Shown piece after piece: positions 19,414-27,763 of a stretch of DNA of 64,000 nt. How positions within the stretch are numbered: position 1 is the first letter of the stretch; every line of letters begins with the position of its first letter. The stretch is from contig CANRTU010000001.1 in the NCBI GenBank assembly GCA_947642745.1, forward strand, positions 87,322-151,321. Direction: 5' to 3'. The position numbers and the translations under genes are program-made. The notes beneath the pieces were generated by a model, which had not been told where the DNA came from, did no database searches, and saw only the letters and a list, made by a program, of their open reading frames with translations. This stretch comes from an uncultured Eubacterium sp. (GTDB lineage: Bacteria > Bacillota > Clostridia > Lachnospirales > Lachnospiraceae).

Positions 19414-20071
19414 ATGGCTATACCAACACATGCCGCTTGTAAATGAGGCGATGGTCAATGAACTGGAAAAACAGACGGATCATGATTACCAGTTCTCCAA
19501 ACGTTTTGAAAATAAGATGAAAAAGATCATCCGAAAAGAAAGCCATATGGGAAATAAAAAATGGCTGAAAAAAGTGAATGTCAGAACAGCCGCTGCAATG
19601 GCATGCATCATAATCTTTTTATTCACAGTTACCATGAGTGCATATGCGGACAAGATCAGTTTTTTTGAAACAGTCAGGATTTTGTGGGAGGATTCTTTCA
19701 TTTATTCCTATTTCACAGAAGAAACGGACAGACTAAACGTCAAAAAACCAGGATATGTCCCAGCTGGATATGAAATGCTGATAGAGGATGCAAACACAGC
19801 CGTTGCATCATTTATATACCAGGATGATGCAGGCAGACAGCTCATATGTCTGCAGCATCATGTCAGTGATGGGAGTGAAATTACATTCGATTCGGAATAT
19901 GATCTGGAAGATCATATAAAAATAACGGGCGGTGTGATAGAAATGCGCTGGTATTCGGACGGACACGTATACTGCTATCTGGAATATATGGAAAACGTAT
20001 TCACTTTATATGCAGACAATCTTGATAATAATGATGTAAAAAAAATATTTACAGAATGGATTCATAATTAA
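19388..20071 (+). CDS. membrane-anchored anti-sigma-like protein with DUF4367 domain
   Basis: About 227 residues. The cytoplasmic N-terminus (1-60) is followed by one membrane helix (AAAMACIIIFLFTVTMSAYA) and an extracellular domain (about 95-227) containing PGYVPAGYEM and the beta-rich DUF4367 pattern ending FTEWIH. The gene overlaps the sigma gene, the usual arrangement for an anti-sigma factor that releases sigma on an envelope signal. The ATG at 19388 follows GGAGGAG. The anti-sigma role is inferred from position and topology. Confidence 0.8.
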   Translation: MGHINVTDEWLYQHMPLVNEAMVNELEKQTDHDYQFSKRFENKMKKIIRKESHMGNKKWLKKVNVRTAAAMACIIIFLFTVTMSAYADKISFFETVRILWEDSFIYSYFTEETDRLNVKKPGYVPAGYEMLIEDANTAVASFIYQDDAGRQLICLQHHVSDGSEITFDSEYDLEDHIKITGGVIEMRWYSDGHVYCYLEYMENVFTLYADNLDNNDVKKIFTEWIHN

Positions 20072-20081
20072 AAATAAAAAA

Positions 20082-20115
20082 CTGTCACAAAACAAACTGT
20101 TTATTTCGTTATTAT
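20082..20115 (+). promoter_or_regulatory. second copy of the ECF-type promoter
   Basis: CTGTCACAAA, 12 bases, TTTCGTTATTAT, identical boxes and spacing to 18746-18779. It drives the secreted-protein gene starting at 20153. Confidence 0.7.
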
Positions 20116-20152
20116 TTATTGAAAAGAAAAATTATACCAGGAGGTACAAAAA

Positions 20153-20566
20153 ATGATAGTGAAAAAGATAAGGAAAGGTATTACATTGGCTTGCTGTTTT
20201 TGCTTAATGGCTACCCGGGCAGCACCTGTGACAATTCAGGCAAAAGTACCAGAACAGGCACAGCCACTCATGGCGTTTATTACCAGTTACAGCACTGATT
20301 TGGCAATATCAGGCAATGGTACAGCAAGTGTGACTGCTTATGTGATTGCAAAAAGCAATGCTACTAACACTTACGTCAAAGCAACACTTCAGAAAAAAAC
20401 TGGAAGCAATTTGGTAAATGTAAAGGCTTGGGAAGCTACAGGAAATCGCGGTTATACAGGCATCATAGAAACTTATTCTGTATCGGGAGGTACTTATCGG
20501 GTGATAGCAACTATTAAAGCAGACTCTGAAACAAAGAATGTCACATCTGCAACCAAAACATATTGA
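20153..20566 (+). CDS. secreted protein of the ECF module (DUF6147-like)
   Basis: 137 residues. N-terminal signal peptide (KKIRKGITLACCFCLMA, cleavage likely near AKA/IQAK at about 35), then an all-beta domain with Ser/Thr/Gly/Asn-rich strands (SYSTDLAISGNGTASVTAYVI ... GTYRVIATIKADSETK). From memory this resembles clostridial DUF6147 exported proteins. AGGAGG precedes the ATG, and an ECF-type promoter lies just upstream, so it should be induced by the adjacent sigma factor. Function unknown. Confidence 0.75.
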   Translation: MIVKKIRKGITLACCFCLMATRAAPVTIQAKVPEQAQPLMAFITSYSTDLAISGNGTASVTAYVIAKSNATNTYVKATLQKKTGSNLVNVKAWEATGNRGYTGIIETYSVSGGTYRVIATIKADSETKNVTSATKTY

Positions 20567-20617
20567 TCCTGACTCTAAACATCAAAATAAAAATTATACA
20601 AGGAGGTTTTACATATA

Positions 20618-21115
20618 ATGATTAAATTAAAAAAATTATTATGTTTAGCATTTGCTATAATTATCACATTAAATACATTGGCACCAACTTATGCATCAGC
20701 CAAAAATACTAAGATCGAATTTCTGGAACCTGAGTATGAACATACTTTTATCCTTACACCAGATGGGGATCTGATAGAAATAACCCGATCTGATCAGATA
20801 ATTATTCCATTCTCATCCGAAGAAAGAATTGTACTTGGATCTTATATACTATCCAGGCAGCAAACAAAAGAACTGGCAGATAATATGAGAATGTTTAATC
20901 ATCCGGCCAATACAGTCGCAGAATTTCTTGTCGGACTTTTTGGCGGAGCTCCTGGAGGTGTTGTTGCGCTCTGCTATTCATTATCCAGGAATGCTACCTT
21001 TAATAGTGATGTCATTTATGCTGCAAACCATAACAAAAGAATCAAAATTACAATTACGGATGCCAAAATTCATACATCATATTCTACTCAGGTCAAATAT
21101 ACAATTGTAAATTAA
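20618..21115 (+). CDS. exported protein of unknown function with a glycine-rich hydrophobic hairpin
   Basis: 165 residues. Signal peptide (residues 1-28, LCLAFAIIITLNTLAPTYASA), a polar region with DLIEITRSDQIIIPFSSEE, a hydrophobic Gly-rich stretch AEFLVGLFGGAPGGVVALCYS (about 101-121), and a beta-rich tail. The Gly-rich stretch could insert into a membrane. AAGGAGG precedes the ATG. It follows the previous gene by 51 bp and is probably co-transcribed. I do not recognise the family; bacteriocin-like or membrane-active activity is only a possibility. Confidence 0.7.
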   Translation: MIKLKKLLCLAFAIIITLNTLAPTYASAKNTKIEFLEPEYEHTFILTPDGDLIEITRSDQIIIPFSSEERIVLGSYILSRQQTKELADNMRMFNHPANTVAEFLVGLFGGAPGGVVALCYSLSRNATFNSDVIYAANHNKRIKITITDAKIHTSYSTQVKYTIVN

Positions 21116-21148
21116 ATGTGATATTTTAAATAAACCGCCTAAACTCTT

Positions 21149-21192
21149 CATTTGTCTGCAGACAAATGCAAAAGTAATTTGTTTGCAGACAT
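21149..21192. promoter_or_regulatory. 20-bp perfect palindrome plus a second half-conserved copy
   Basis: CATTTGTCTGCAGACAAATG (21149-21168) is a perfect palindrome; 21176-21192 repeats its core as ATTTGTTTGCAGACATA. Two adjacent TTTGTnTGCAGACA boxes in front of the small membrane-protein gene look like an operator, or a hairpin without a T-run. Confidence 0.5.
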
Positions 21193-21238
21193 AACAGATT
21201 AAATATCTTACCGTAGTTTTAAAGGAGTAATTACGTTT

Positions 21239-21427
21239 ATGAAAAAATTTTTTAAAACATTTCTTTTTAATACCTTTATGCTCGCTTTATTATTGTCTAT
21301 TCCTTTCATCAGAGGGATACACTCTTTTTATGAAGAATCATCATATATTTTGATTATTATATTTTGCATGGTGCTCAACCTTATTGTATCTATCATCAAA
21401 ACAATGCTATCAATACGCAAAAAATAG
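21239..21427 (+). CDS. small two-helix membrane protein
   Basis: 62 residues, two hydrophobic helices (about 8-24 and 36-54) with Lys-rich ends. AAAGGAG precedes the ATG at about 10 bases. It is the last intact gene of the ECF module, separated from the secreted protein by an operator-like palindrome. Size and topology fit an immunity or regulatory membrane peptide, but no family is recognised. Confidence 0.55.
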   Translation: MKKFFKTFLFNTFMLALLLSIPFIRGIHSFYEESSYILIIIFCMVLNLIVSIIKTMLSIRKK

Positions 21428-21569
21428 TGTAGTTAAAATATTATATTAATGAAATGAATGATTGCGAAATTAATTGGGCTTCTTAAAACTCTTGAAAATT
21501 TCCAAAAATGTATATACATTAAAATCTGCATATCTTTTGGGATACCCATGATTATATATTGCTGAACAG

Positions 21570-22524
21570 TGAAATGTCCTGTCTTATTGATTTTTCCATA
21601 TATCGCCTGTTCCTCTCCTGCGGCGTTTCCAGGATCCTGTGCGCTCCCCTGTGATCATGACGTCACTTCCCTGCCCCTTTATATCCCCCGGACGGGGAAT
21701 GAAACAAGCCCAGCCTTGCCCTGCCGGGCAGCGCTGCACACCAGCAGAATAAACAACTATATCTTAAGAAAACAGCGGGCAGCTTTCTCAAGCAAAAGTA
21801 CCAGACTGGCGATCCAGTACGGCAGTATGCAGCTTTCCGTATATGGGAAGGCTATCTTGCGGCAAGGGAATACCGGAACCGAAATGCTGCGTGCGGCCGC
21901 TTTATAGAATCCGTAAGCCCTTTTACGCTGGCATTCCAGACAAACACCGCTGCAGATTTTGAAAAGCGCACAGGCAGGCCTGCACCGTCTGACCCATCCC
22001 ACAGGCTTCCCCCACAGCTTCTGCCGGAAGATACAAAGCTTGCCCTCTGGTATCCGGATCAAAGAATGGGCATGGAATGTGCCTGTGCTTATGAATCATT
22101 CTAACCCGGCAATGATCATTATCTGAACCGTCTGAAAGACTGGGGGCTGTGTTTCAGGCAGTGTAAAGTATGCAGCCGCTTTTTCCTTGCAAAGAGCCAG
22201 CGGTATGAACTTTGCAGTGAAAAATGTCGGAAAACGCAGTCTTTACAGAACAAGCGAGAGTTTGACGAACGGGCAAGGGAAAATAATTATGACCTGCTTT
22301 ATAAGAATGAATGCCAGAACTGGCGGAATAAGATCAACAAAGCGAAAAAAACTGACGGTTTCCCAGAAGAAAGCCCGGAAAAAATGTAGGATGCGTTTGA
22401 AGTATTCAAAAAAGAAGCACTGCAGCGGAAAAAGCTGATCCGCACAGGGGAATCCAGTACAAAAGAGTTTACAGACTGGATTTACGTACAGAGCAGCATC
22501 ATTGAAGAACTTGTAAGTAAATAA
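21570..22524 (+). pseudogene. DUF6076-like zinc-finger protein, copy 2 (multiple stops)
   Basis: Frame fragments read SFLKQKYQTGDPVRQYAAFRIWEGYLAAREY, FEKRTGRPAPSDPSHRLP, LWYPDQRMGMECACAYESF, an in-frame TAA, then LNRLKDWG, QCKVCSRFFLAKSQRYELCSEKC, NKINKAKKTDGF, another stop (TAG near 22387), and EFTDWIYVQSSIIEELVSK ending at 22524. It keeps the intact CKVC zinc-finger motif that copy 1 has lost, and more of the 5' part. Both copies lie in the same direction on either side of the ECF sigma module. Confidence 0.65.
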
Positions 22525-22635
22525 TTTATGAAAAGCTGCTGATGCATCCCGTTACATGTTTCAGCAGCTCCAACGCCCGCGTCCATATATATTTACATTT
22601 ATATCATACAGTGCCAATTTTACAAAAAATCAACA

Positions 22636-22664
22636 TTGACTTACAACTGGTTTTGATGTATTAT
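22636..22664 (+). promoter_or_regulatory. sigma-A promoter
   Basis: TTGACT, 17-base spacer, TATTAT. It reads towards the HTH gene at 22892, about 230 bases away. No other feature is seen in the AT-rich 22525-22891 interval. Confidence 0.5.
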
Positions 22665-22891
22665 ACCTAATAAATTAAATCGGTTGCATTTTTAGTATAT
22701 TTTCCAGAATTTCAGGTGAGTATTTTGAAAACGGCATTTTATCCGAAGCAGCATATTTTGAAAGCTGTAATTTTTTTGTATATTTACTACTTAATTAAGT
22801 AGTATTGTACTCCATTATTTCCCATCTAATAATATTCTGTAACTCTGTGTATTATAAAATCACAATAGTTCAGAATTGAGGTGTAATATAC

Positions 22892-23149
22892 TTGCTTGTA
22901 GAGGATTTCATAGCTGACAGAATTAGTGAGCTTTGCAGTAAAAGGCAGATGACCAGATACAGGTTGTCCCAGATTACCGAGATCGAACAGTCCACACTGT
23001 CAAACCTAATGACAAATAAAAGCCTCCCAAACATTATCACACTGTCAAGAATCTGCGATGGCTTCGGCATTACGCTGTCCCAATTTTTTCAGGAAAGGGA
23101 TGAAATGCCTGACCTTTCAGTAGAACAGAGGCGTGTGCTTGATACATAG
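22892..23149 (+). CDS. XRE-family HTH regulator (probably C-terminally shortened)
   Basis: 85 residues, one lambda-type HTH (about 22-76: MTRYRLSQITEIEQSTLSNLM ... SLPNIITLSRICDGFGITLSQFF). A TAG follows LDT, where related proteins usually have Trp and continue; the same frame goes on as SALNEMERNSMG, so a TGG-to-TAG change is likely. The start may be TTG (GAGGTGTAATATACTTG). It is near remnants of mobile genes and was probably a mobile-element regulator. Confidence 0.7.
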   Translation: MLVEDFIADRISELCSKRQMTRYRLSQITEIEQSTLSNLMTNKSLPNIITLSRICDGFGITLSQFFQERDEMPDLSVEQRRVLDT

Positions 23150-23330
23150 TCTGCCCTCAATGAAATGGAAAGGAACAGCATGGGGACAGTCTGTGTAAAT
23201 ATTAAGATCATGGAAATAATACTGGAGAAATATGAGCACATTGTCATGGACTATTCCGTACAGATACTATTAAACCAACTTGTAAGGAAAAAACTATTAA
23301 AAAAGATATGTAAGGGTAAAATACCTAAAA

Positions 23331-23573
23331 TTCCAGCCCCTTTACCGTTCCTGTTTCAATAAAGATTTCTATCAGGGTCACATAGAAGCTCTTGACCTGA
23401 CTAATGAACGGCACAAAAAAGCACGGGATAAAGAGCAGATGCGCATGGAACGGCTTATAAACAACCCAATATATAGGTTCCTGCATTATGATATTGCACC
23501 ATGCATCATGGAACCAGCATATTTATCAGAAAAGGATAGAATAGAACTAAAAAAGAAAATAGATGAACTATAG
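23331..23573 (+). pseudogene. C-terminal fragment of an unidentified mobile-element protein
   Basis: The frame reads FYQGHIEALDLTNERHKKARDKEQ, RFLHYDIAPCIMEPAYLSEKD and stops at 23573. It is clearly protein-like (helical, charged) but has no start, and upstream frames are broken. Family not recognised. Confidence 0.4.
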
Positions 23574-24032
23574 CAATATGGTGGCTTGTGCATGCGGCAG
23601 CCCCTGTATGTATGCTGTCGCATCTAATTATCGATATCTATAATTAACTGCTTTCTGTCTTTCAAATAAAAAACATAGAATTGTTTTAGAGAATCTGCTC
23701 AAAAGACTGTTAAATTATGCATTAAGGAAGTACTGCCATCTCCCATTAAATTTTACAGGCCAATACTATTTTATGCCTGTAAGCGTTATAATCCGCCAGG
23801 ACATTGTCTATATTTGCATGCGGGTGTCAACAATTCTGGAAATTTATTTGCTCATGGGTATAGTATGAATAAAGGCTGCACACTTCTTTTTTCTTTATTT
23901 TGCCAAGACAAATTGAAACACAGCTAACACTGCAATTCACTTCGCATATCATACTGTTGGCTACAGTTTTTAATCAAGTATCATTTTCGCTTTTTCTTGT
24001 GGTAATAAATTTTTTAATTCATAAGCCATTTC
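23574..24032. other. 459-bp non-coding AT-rich stretch
   Basis: No coding pattern. One hairpin (ATGCGGCAGC ... GCTGTCGCAT, about 23591-23622) has no T-run. Otherwise nothing recognisable. Confidence 0.4.
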
Positions 24033-24844
24033 CTATGCTGTCATGTTTGCTGTAGTCATTGCTAATTTACTTGCTACAATTGGACTATACGACATAACTT
24101 CCTTTTTAGTAAGATTATGCCACACGGGAAGCAACATTTTCCCATTGATGCTTTCCACCTGAAAAAGGCCATCAAGTTCTGTTTTTGTCCAATACTTTCC
24201 TTCTTTAATATAATCTGGTGATAACACTACTACACCAAACTTTGACTTCTTCAAACCATCATCAATTTTTGCTCTCATGGAATCCCCCCACTTCATCTGA
24301 GTGGTATCATACCATACATTTATTTGATATTCTCGTAAAGCCTGAACAAACTCATCAACAAAATTTTCTTTATCCTCCCAGGCATGTGAAACAAAAACAT
24401 CATAATCCTCCTGACTATCGTTACTTGCGTTCATACTATTCTTTTTAAATTCCTCTGGTACTTGATTGCTCAATTCATTTATTCGTTTCTCATATGATTG
24501 CTGCAATTTTTTCATAGCTTCATCTTGTTTTCTCTGTTCTGCCTGTTGCTCTTTTTGTAATTTTTTATATACATCATTTCGCTTTTGACGTTTATCAGAT
24601 ATTTTCTTTGCAATTTCCGCACTTTCAGACATTTTCTTTGCATAATCAGACTGCAAATTTGCTATTTGTTTCATTTTACTTGCTTGTGCAGATTCAGATA
24701 TTTTTAAAGATATACTTTTTTGAACCGTATTTAATTTTTTTGTAATTCTGCACACTTTTTATCCATTTCAGCTTTCTTTTTTTCAAGAGACGCTATGTCT
24801 TTATCCAATGAATTTACATTTTTTTGATATTACTCAACTGACAT
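24033..24844 (-). pseudogene. TIR-domain protein with coiled-coil N-terminus (two N-terminal lesions)
   Basis: The original gene starts at ATG 24844 with GGAGG 6 bases upstream and reads MSVE, then TAA at codon 5 (probably CAA originally), then YQKNVNSLDKDIASLEKKK and CAELQK, where a seven-A run is one base short. Beyond the shift an open frame of 240 codons (GTG 24755 to 24033) is intact: a long coiled coil (to about 108), then a TIR domain with YDVFVSHAWEDKENF, VWYDTTQMKWGDS, and WTKTELDGLF containing the catalytic Glu193. TIR domains of this sort hydrolyse NAD+ in defence systems. No Thoeris ThsA partner is beside it. Residual expression from the internal GTG is possible. Confidence 0.75.
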
Positions 24845-25006
24845 TAATTTCCTCCAAACATACGTACTTATTTTTGTTTGAGAAGCATGCCAATTACAGC
24901 ATACTTCTCTTTTTAGTCCATTTCCCCGGTCACTATAATTTGTGTCGGAAACAACACTGCATCCTGCACATAATAGCTTCCACGATACGGATTCACTGTG
25001 CGGATA

Positions 25007-25195
25007 TTATGTCCTGAAATATTCAATCAGCCCATCCGGCCCGGCTTCCCTGATTAAAGACATCGTTATATCGTCAGCTTTACGTTCATCTGATACCCCA
25101 CCGTATGCTTTATATAAACCTGCATATGCCCCTGCTTTATAAAACACATCTGTGTCAGGGCTGTCATCCGGTGACCTGTATTCCAATATATGATA
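25007..25195 (-). pseudogene. C-terminal fragment of an unidentified accessory protein
   Basis: The minus-strand frame reads EYRSPDDSPDTDVFYKAGAYAGLYKAYG, KADDITMSLIREAGPDGLIEYF and stops at 25007. Upstream the frame is interrupted (stop codons near 25210). It is protein-like, resembling C-terminal ends of mobile-element accessory proteins, but not identified. Confidence 0.4.
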
Positions 25196-25430
25196 CTTTT
25201 TTTAAACTGTTTTTTATAATAAATATGATCTTTTACTATGCGCATATCTGTTAAAACAGTACTGATATTCCGTAATATCTGCCAGTACATTTCCGCCATA
25301 ATGAGACAAGACATATAACGAAACAGTAAAGCTTTCTACTGCCAGCCGTCCGCATCCGGTTACCCGTTCCACAGCAGTCTGGTAACCGTTTCTTCTCCGG
25401 TCTTTTTAAGTAACAGGCAAAGCCCCATAC

Positions 25431-25480
25431 TCTGCCTGCGCCGGGCTGCCTCTGACAGCATTTTCTCCTCCGCCGCAGTA
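25431..25480. repeat. partial copy of the GC-rich intergenic mosaic repeat
   Basis: GGGCTGCCTCTGACAGCATT and CTCCGCCGCAGT match the repeat block between purN and purD at about 41167-41213. The rest of 25196-25600 shows no gene. Confidence 0.6.
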
Positions 25481-25601
25481 CCCCGGCTTCATAAGGCGCC
25501 TGTGGCAGCAGTCTGACAACGATCGGAACGGAGTATAAAAGATCCTGCTTCGAGCCTGCCAGGAAAACTTTTTACTTCACAGCCGCAATTTCCTGTAAAG
25601 C

Positions 25602-25642
25602 AAAAAAATCCCGCCACTACCGGTATGAACCGGCCATGGCGG
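25602..25642 (-). terminator. intrinsic terminator of the TPM operon
   Basis: On the minus strand CCGCCA..GCCGGT, a short loop, ACCGGT..TGGCGG, followed by GATTTTTTT. Confidence 0.85.
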
Positions 25643-25667
25643 AATCATGAAACAACCTGTCAGCTGT

Positions 25668-26489
25668 TTAGAATTTTCCTCCCCCTCCTCCATGCGTTGT
25701 GCCGGAGGATGAGCTGTGTGTGACAGAACCACCGGAATGGCCCGGTCTGTCCTGATTTTCCGGCTTTTTTCTGCGTTCTGTATGCCGGTACAAAAATAAA
25801 TCACTCTCTCTGGACAGTTTCATGCTGTTTTTTTCCACATAACTGTCCGCCGCAGGCTGACTGCGCACAGATTTCAGCCTGCTTCTCATAATCTCTGCCG
25901 CTGCCAGTGAAATCAGAAATCCCGCACCGGACGTAATCAGCAGCGTTCTGATATGATGAAACGGCTTCCTGGGAAGATTGCCCGCATCATACGGACTGTT
26001 CTGACGGGCCTGTGTCAGAAAGTCGTCACACAGCCCGGCAAATATTGAAAACGCTTCTGCATATTCACCTTCTTTTAATTCGTCCAGGAACTGTTCTGAC
26101 ATATATTCCAGTCCCGCGTCCGTAACAGCCGTGATCCCATATCCGGTTGTAGATATGTACCAGTCCCTTTCTTTCATGGAAATAAGAAACAGTATCCCGT
26201 CTTTTCCATCTCCAGCTCCGTAGCCATTCTGATCGTAAAAATCATCAGCGTATTCCACCGGGGTTTTCCCTTCCAGTGAATTTACCGTAACCACCACAAT
26301 ATCCGCCTTCTGTCTTTCGCTGATTTCATCCAGCGTGGCCAGCAGCTGTCTCTGCTCACTGTGTGAAAGCAGGCCGGCCTGATCTGCCAGCCTTGGCATC
26401 TGCTTTGTGGCAAATACGGGACACACGGAAAACAGGGACAGCGACACCAGTAAAAGTACGGCATACAATCTTTGAAATGTGTTTCGCAT
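25668..26489 (-). CDS. TPM-domain membrane protein
   Basis: About 273 residues. Signal peptide or first helix (residues 8-25, ending VFA), a TPM domain (about 30-165) with QAGLLSHSEQRQLLATLDEIS, KADIVVVTVNSLEG, YADDFYDQNGYGAGDGKDGILFLISM and WYISTTGYG, then a second membrane helix (ITSGAGFLISLAAAEIM) and a Ser/Gly-rich tail ending GGGGGKF, typical of these proteins. The ATG at 26489 follows AGGAGG. It is the last gene of a three-gene operon; TPM proteins act at the membrane, but the exact task here is not known. Confidence 0.88.
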   Translation of the reverse strand: MRNTFQRLYAVLLLVSLSLFSVCPVFATKQMPRLADQAGLLSHSEQRQLLATLDEISERQKADIVVVTVNSLEGKTPVEYADDFYDQNGYGAGDGKDGILFLISMKERDWYISTTGYGITAVTDAGLEYMSEQFLDELKEGEYAEAFSIFAGLCDDFLTQARQNSPYDAGNLPRKPFHHIRTLLITSGAGFLISLAAAEIMRSRLKSVRSQPAADSYVEKNSMKLSRESDLFLYRHTERRKKPENQDRPGHSGGSVTHSSSSGTTHGGGGGKF

Positions 26490-26500
26490 TCGCTTTCCTC

Positions 26501-27586
26501 CTACAGCAGCCAGAACAGGTACGCCAGCATATACAGCGCCCCGCTGGTCAGTACGGTGAGTACAGCCAGCCATTTTATGTAAGCGGCCTTATCCAGGGGA
26601 AGATCCCCTGTCATCTTTCCGTTCTGGCCATTCATCGCAAACAGATACTGCTTCCCGTTCCATGTGGTGCTAAGCAGCCAGACCGGAAAAAAAGCATACG
26701 TTACCCTGCCATTTTGCAGCCGTATGCTGCCCGCCTCCTGCGTAACTGTTGTATAGCCTCTCACAGTGGCGTCAAAAGCCGCCCTGGCGCTTTTTTGTAT
26801 TCTTTCACCGGCACGCCCGGCACTTTCATGACTGTCCACATCATATTTATCTGCCAGAAATCCAGCCAGATATGCGGTCTGGAAATCCACTGCCCCGGAA
26901 AAATCAAAGGGCTCCAGGGATTCCATCAGATCATCCGGCATTTTTTTGGAACCGTCCACCGGTACCCGTTTAAATTCCATATTTCCGCTCCTGCTGACAC
27001 TATAAAAATCTGTCTGGGTATAATAATACCTGCTGTCGCTCCACGTACGTATCTTTGTAGCCCGATAGCGCATATTTACATCAGCTTTGGCGTCAAACAG
27101 CCAGAACGGCACATAAACGCCCTTCACCTCATCAATATGGTTACTGTCCTTAAAAGTTCCCGGCAGCAGGCGTTTCCCGGCATAAAATTTTTTCAGCGCC
27201 TCTTTTGCGGCCTTTTTATCCAGCTGGAACGGAATCACATAATCCGGTTTCCATGCGCCTGTCAGCTGTCCGGTCATAACCACCGGATTGCCGCAGAACG
27301 GACAGGACGCCGCCGCTGTATTTTCATCACACGCAATTTCTCCACCGCAGGAATGGCAGATATAAGAACGCAGTCCGCTGCCCTCTTCATCCTGCCACTG
27401 CCCGGCGCCCGGATGCTCCCAATTCATATCATCCGCCTGATCATTTTTCAGTTCGCTGTCATAGCCCGCCAGCGTTTCCATCTCAAATTCCGTATCGCAA
27501 TAAGGGCATTTCATTTTCTGCAGCGTACTGTCAAAAGATATGGCGCCGCCGCAGCACGGACATTTATATTCCTGTATTGCCGACAT
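26501..27586 (-). CDS. zinc-ribbon membrane protein (TFIIB-like ribbons)
   Basis: 361 residues with two zinc ribbons: CPCCGGAISF...CPYC (about 9-30) and CHSCGGEIACDENTAAASCPFC (about 76-97). The middle part contains YVIPFQLDKKAAKEALKKFY and GVYVPFWLFDA, and a C-terminal membrane helix (LAVLTVLTSGALYMLAYLFWLL) anchors it. Such proteins commonly lie beside SPFH and TPM genes. It starts 178 bp after the SPFH gene and ends 11 bp before the TPM start, so the three are probably one operon. Confidence 0.85.
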   Translation of the reverse strand: MSAIQEYKCPCCGGAISFDSTLQKMKCPYCDTEFEMETLAGYDSELKNDQADDMNWEHPGAGQWQDEEGSGLRSYICHSCGGEIACDENTAAASCPFCGNPVVMTGQLTGAWKPDYVIPFQLDKKAAKEALKKFYAGKRLLPGTFKDSNHIDEVKGVYVPFWLFDAKADVNMRYRATKIRTWSDSRYYYTQTDFYSVSRSGNMEFKRVPVDGSKKMPDDLMESLEPFDFSGAVDFQTAYLAGFLADKYDVDSHESAGRAGERIQKSARAAFDATVRGYTTVTQEAGSIRLQNGRVTYAFFPVWLLSTTWNGKQYLFAMNGQNGKMTGDLPLDKAAYIKWLAVLTVLTSGALYMLAYLFWLL

Positions 27587-27711
27587 GTTCTATCCTCTTA
27601 TCTTCTTTTTTACTGCTAACGCAATGATTATCCATTTCTCACTCCCGAAAACTGACTGACGCACTACCTGTGCCTCTGATAAAATAAAAATGTATTCAGA
27701 AACAGGCCGGC

Positions 27712-27732
27712 AAAAATCTGGTTAAAACCAGA
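27712..27732 (-). terminator. weak hairpin with T-run between SPFH and zinc-ribbon genes
   Basis: On the minus strand TCTGGT, TTTA loop, ACCAGA, then TTTTTG. Only six base pairs, so it may only reduce downstream expression. Confidence 0.4.
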
Positions 27733-27763
27733 CATCTCTGTGGTTTCCGGCAGTCAGAAATAT

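Noticed and set aside
24033..24844. Thoeris defence system
   Set aside because: Only a TIR protein remnant exists; no ThsA-like SLOG/SIR2 partner lies beside it.
17302..25642. CRISPR array among the repeats of the accessory region
   Set aside because: Repeats are few, unequal in spacing and palindromic along their whole length; no regular spacer pattern and no cas genes.
26363..27619. 418-residue plus-strand ORF
   Set aside because: It is antisense to the zinc-ribbon and TPM genes, which have conserved motifs and good start sites.
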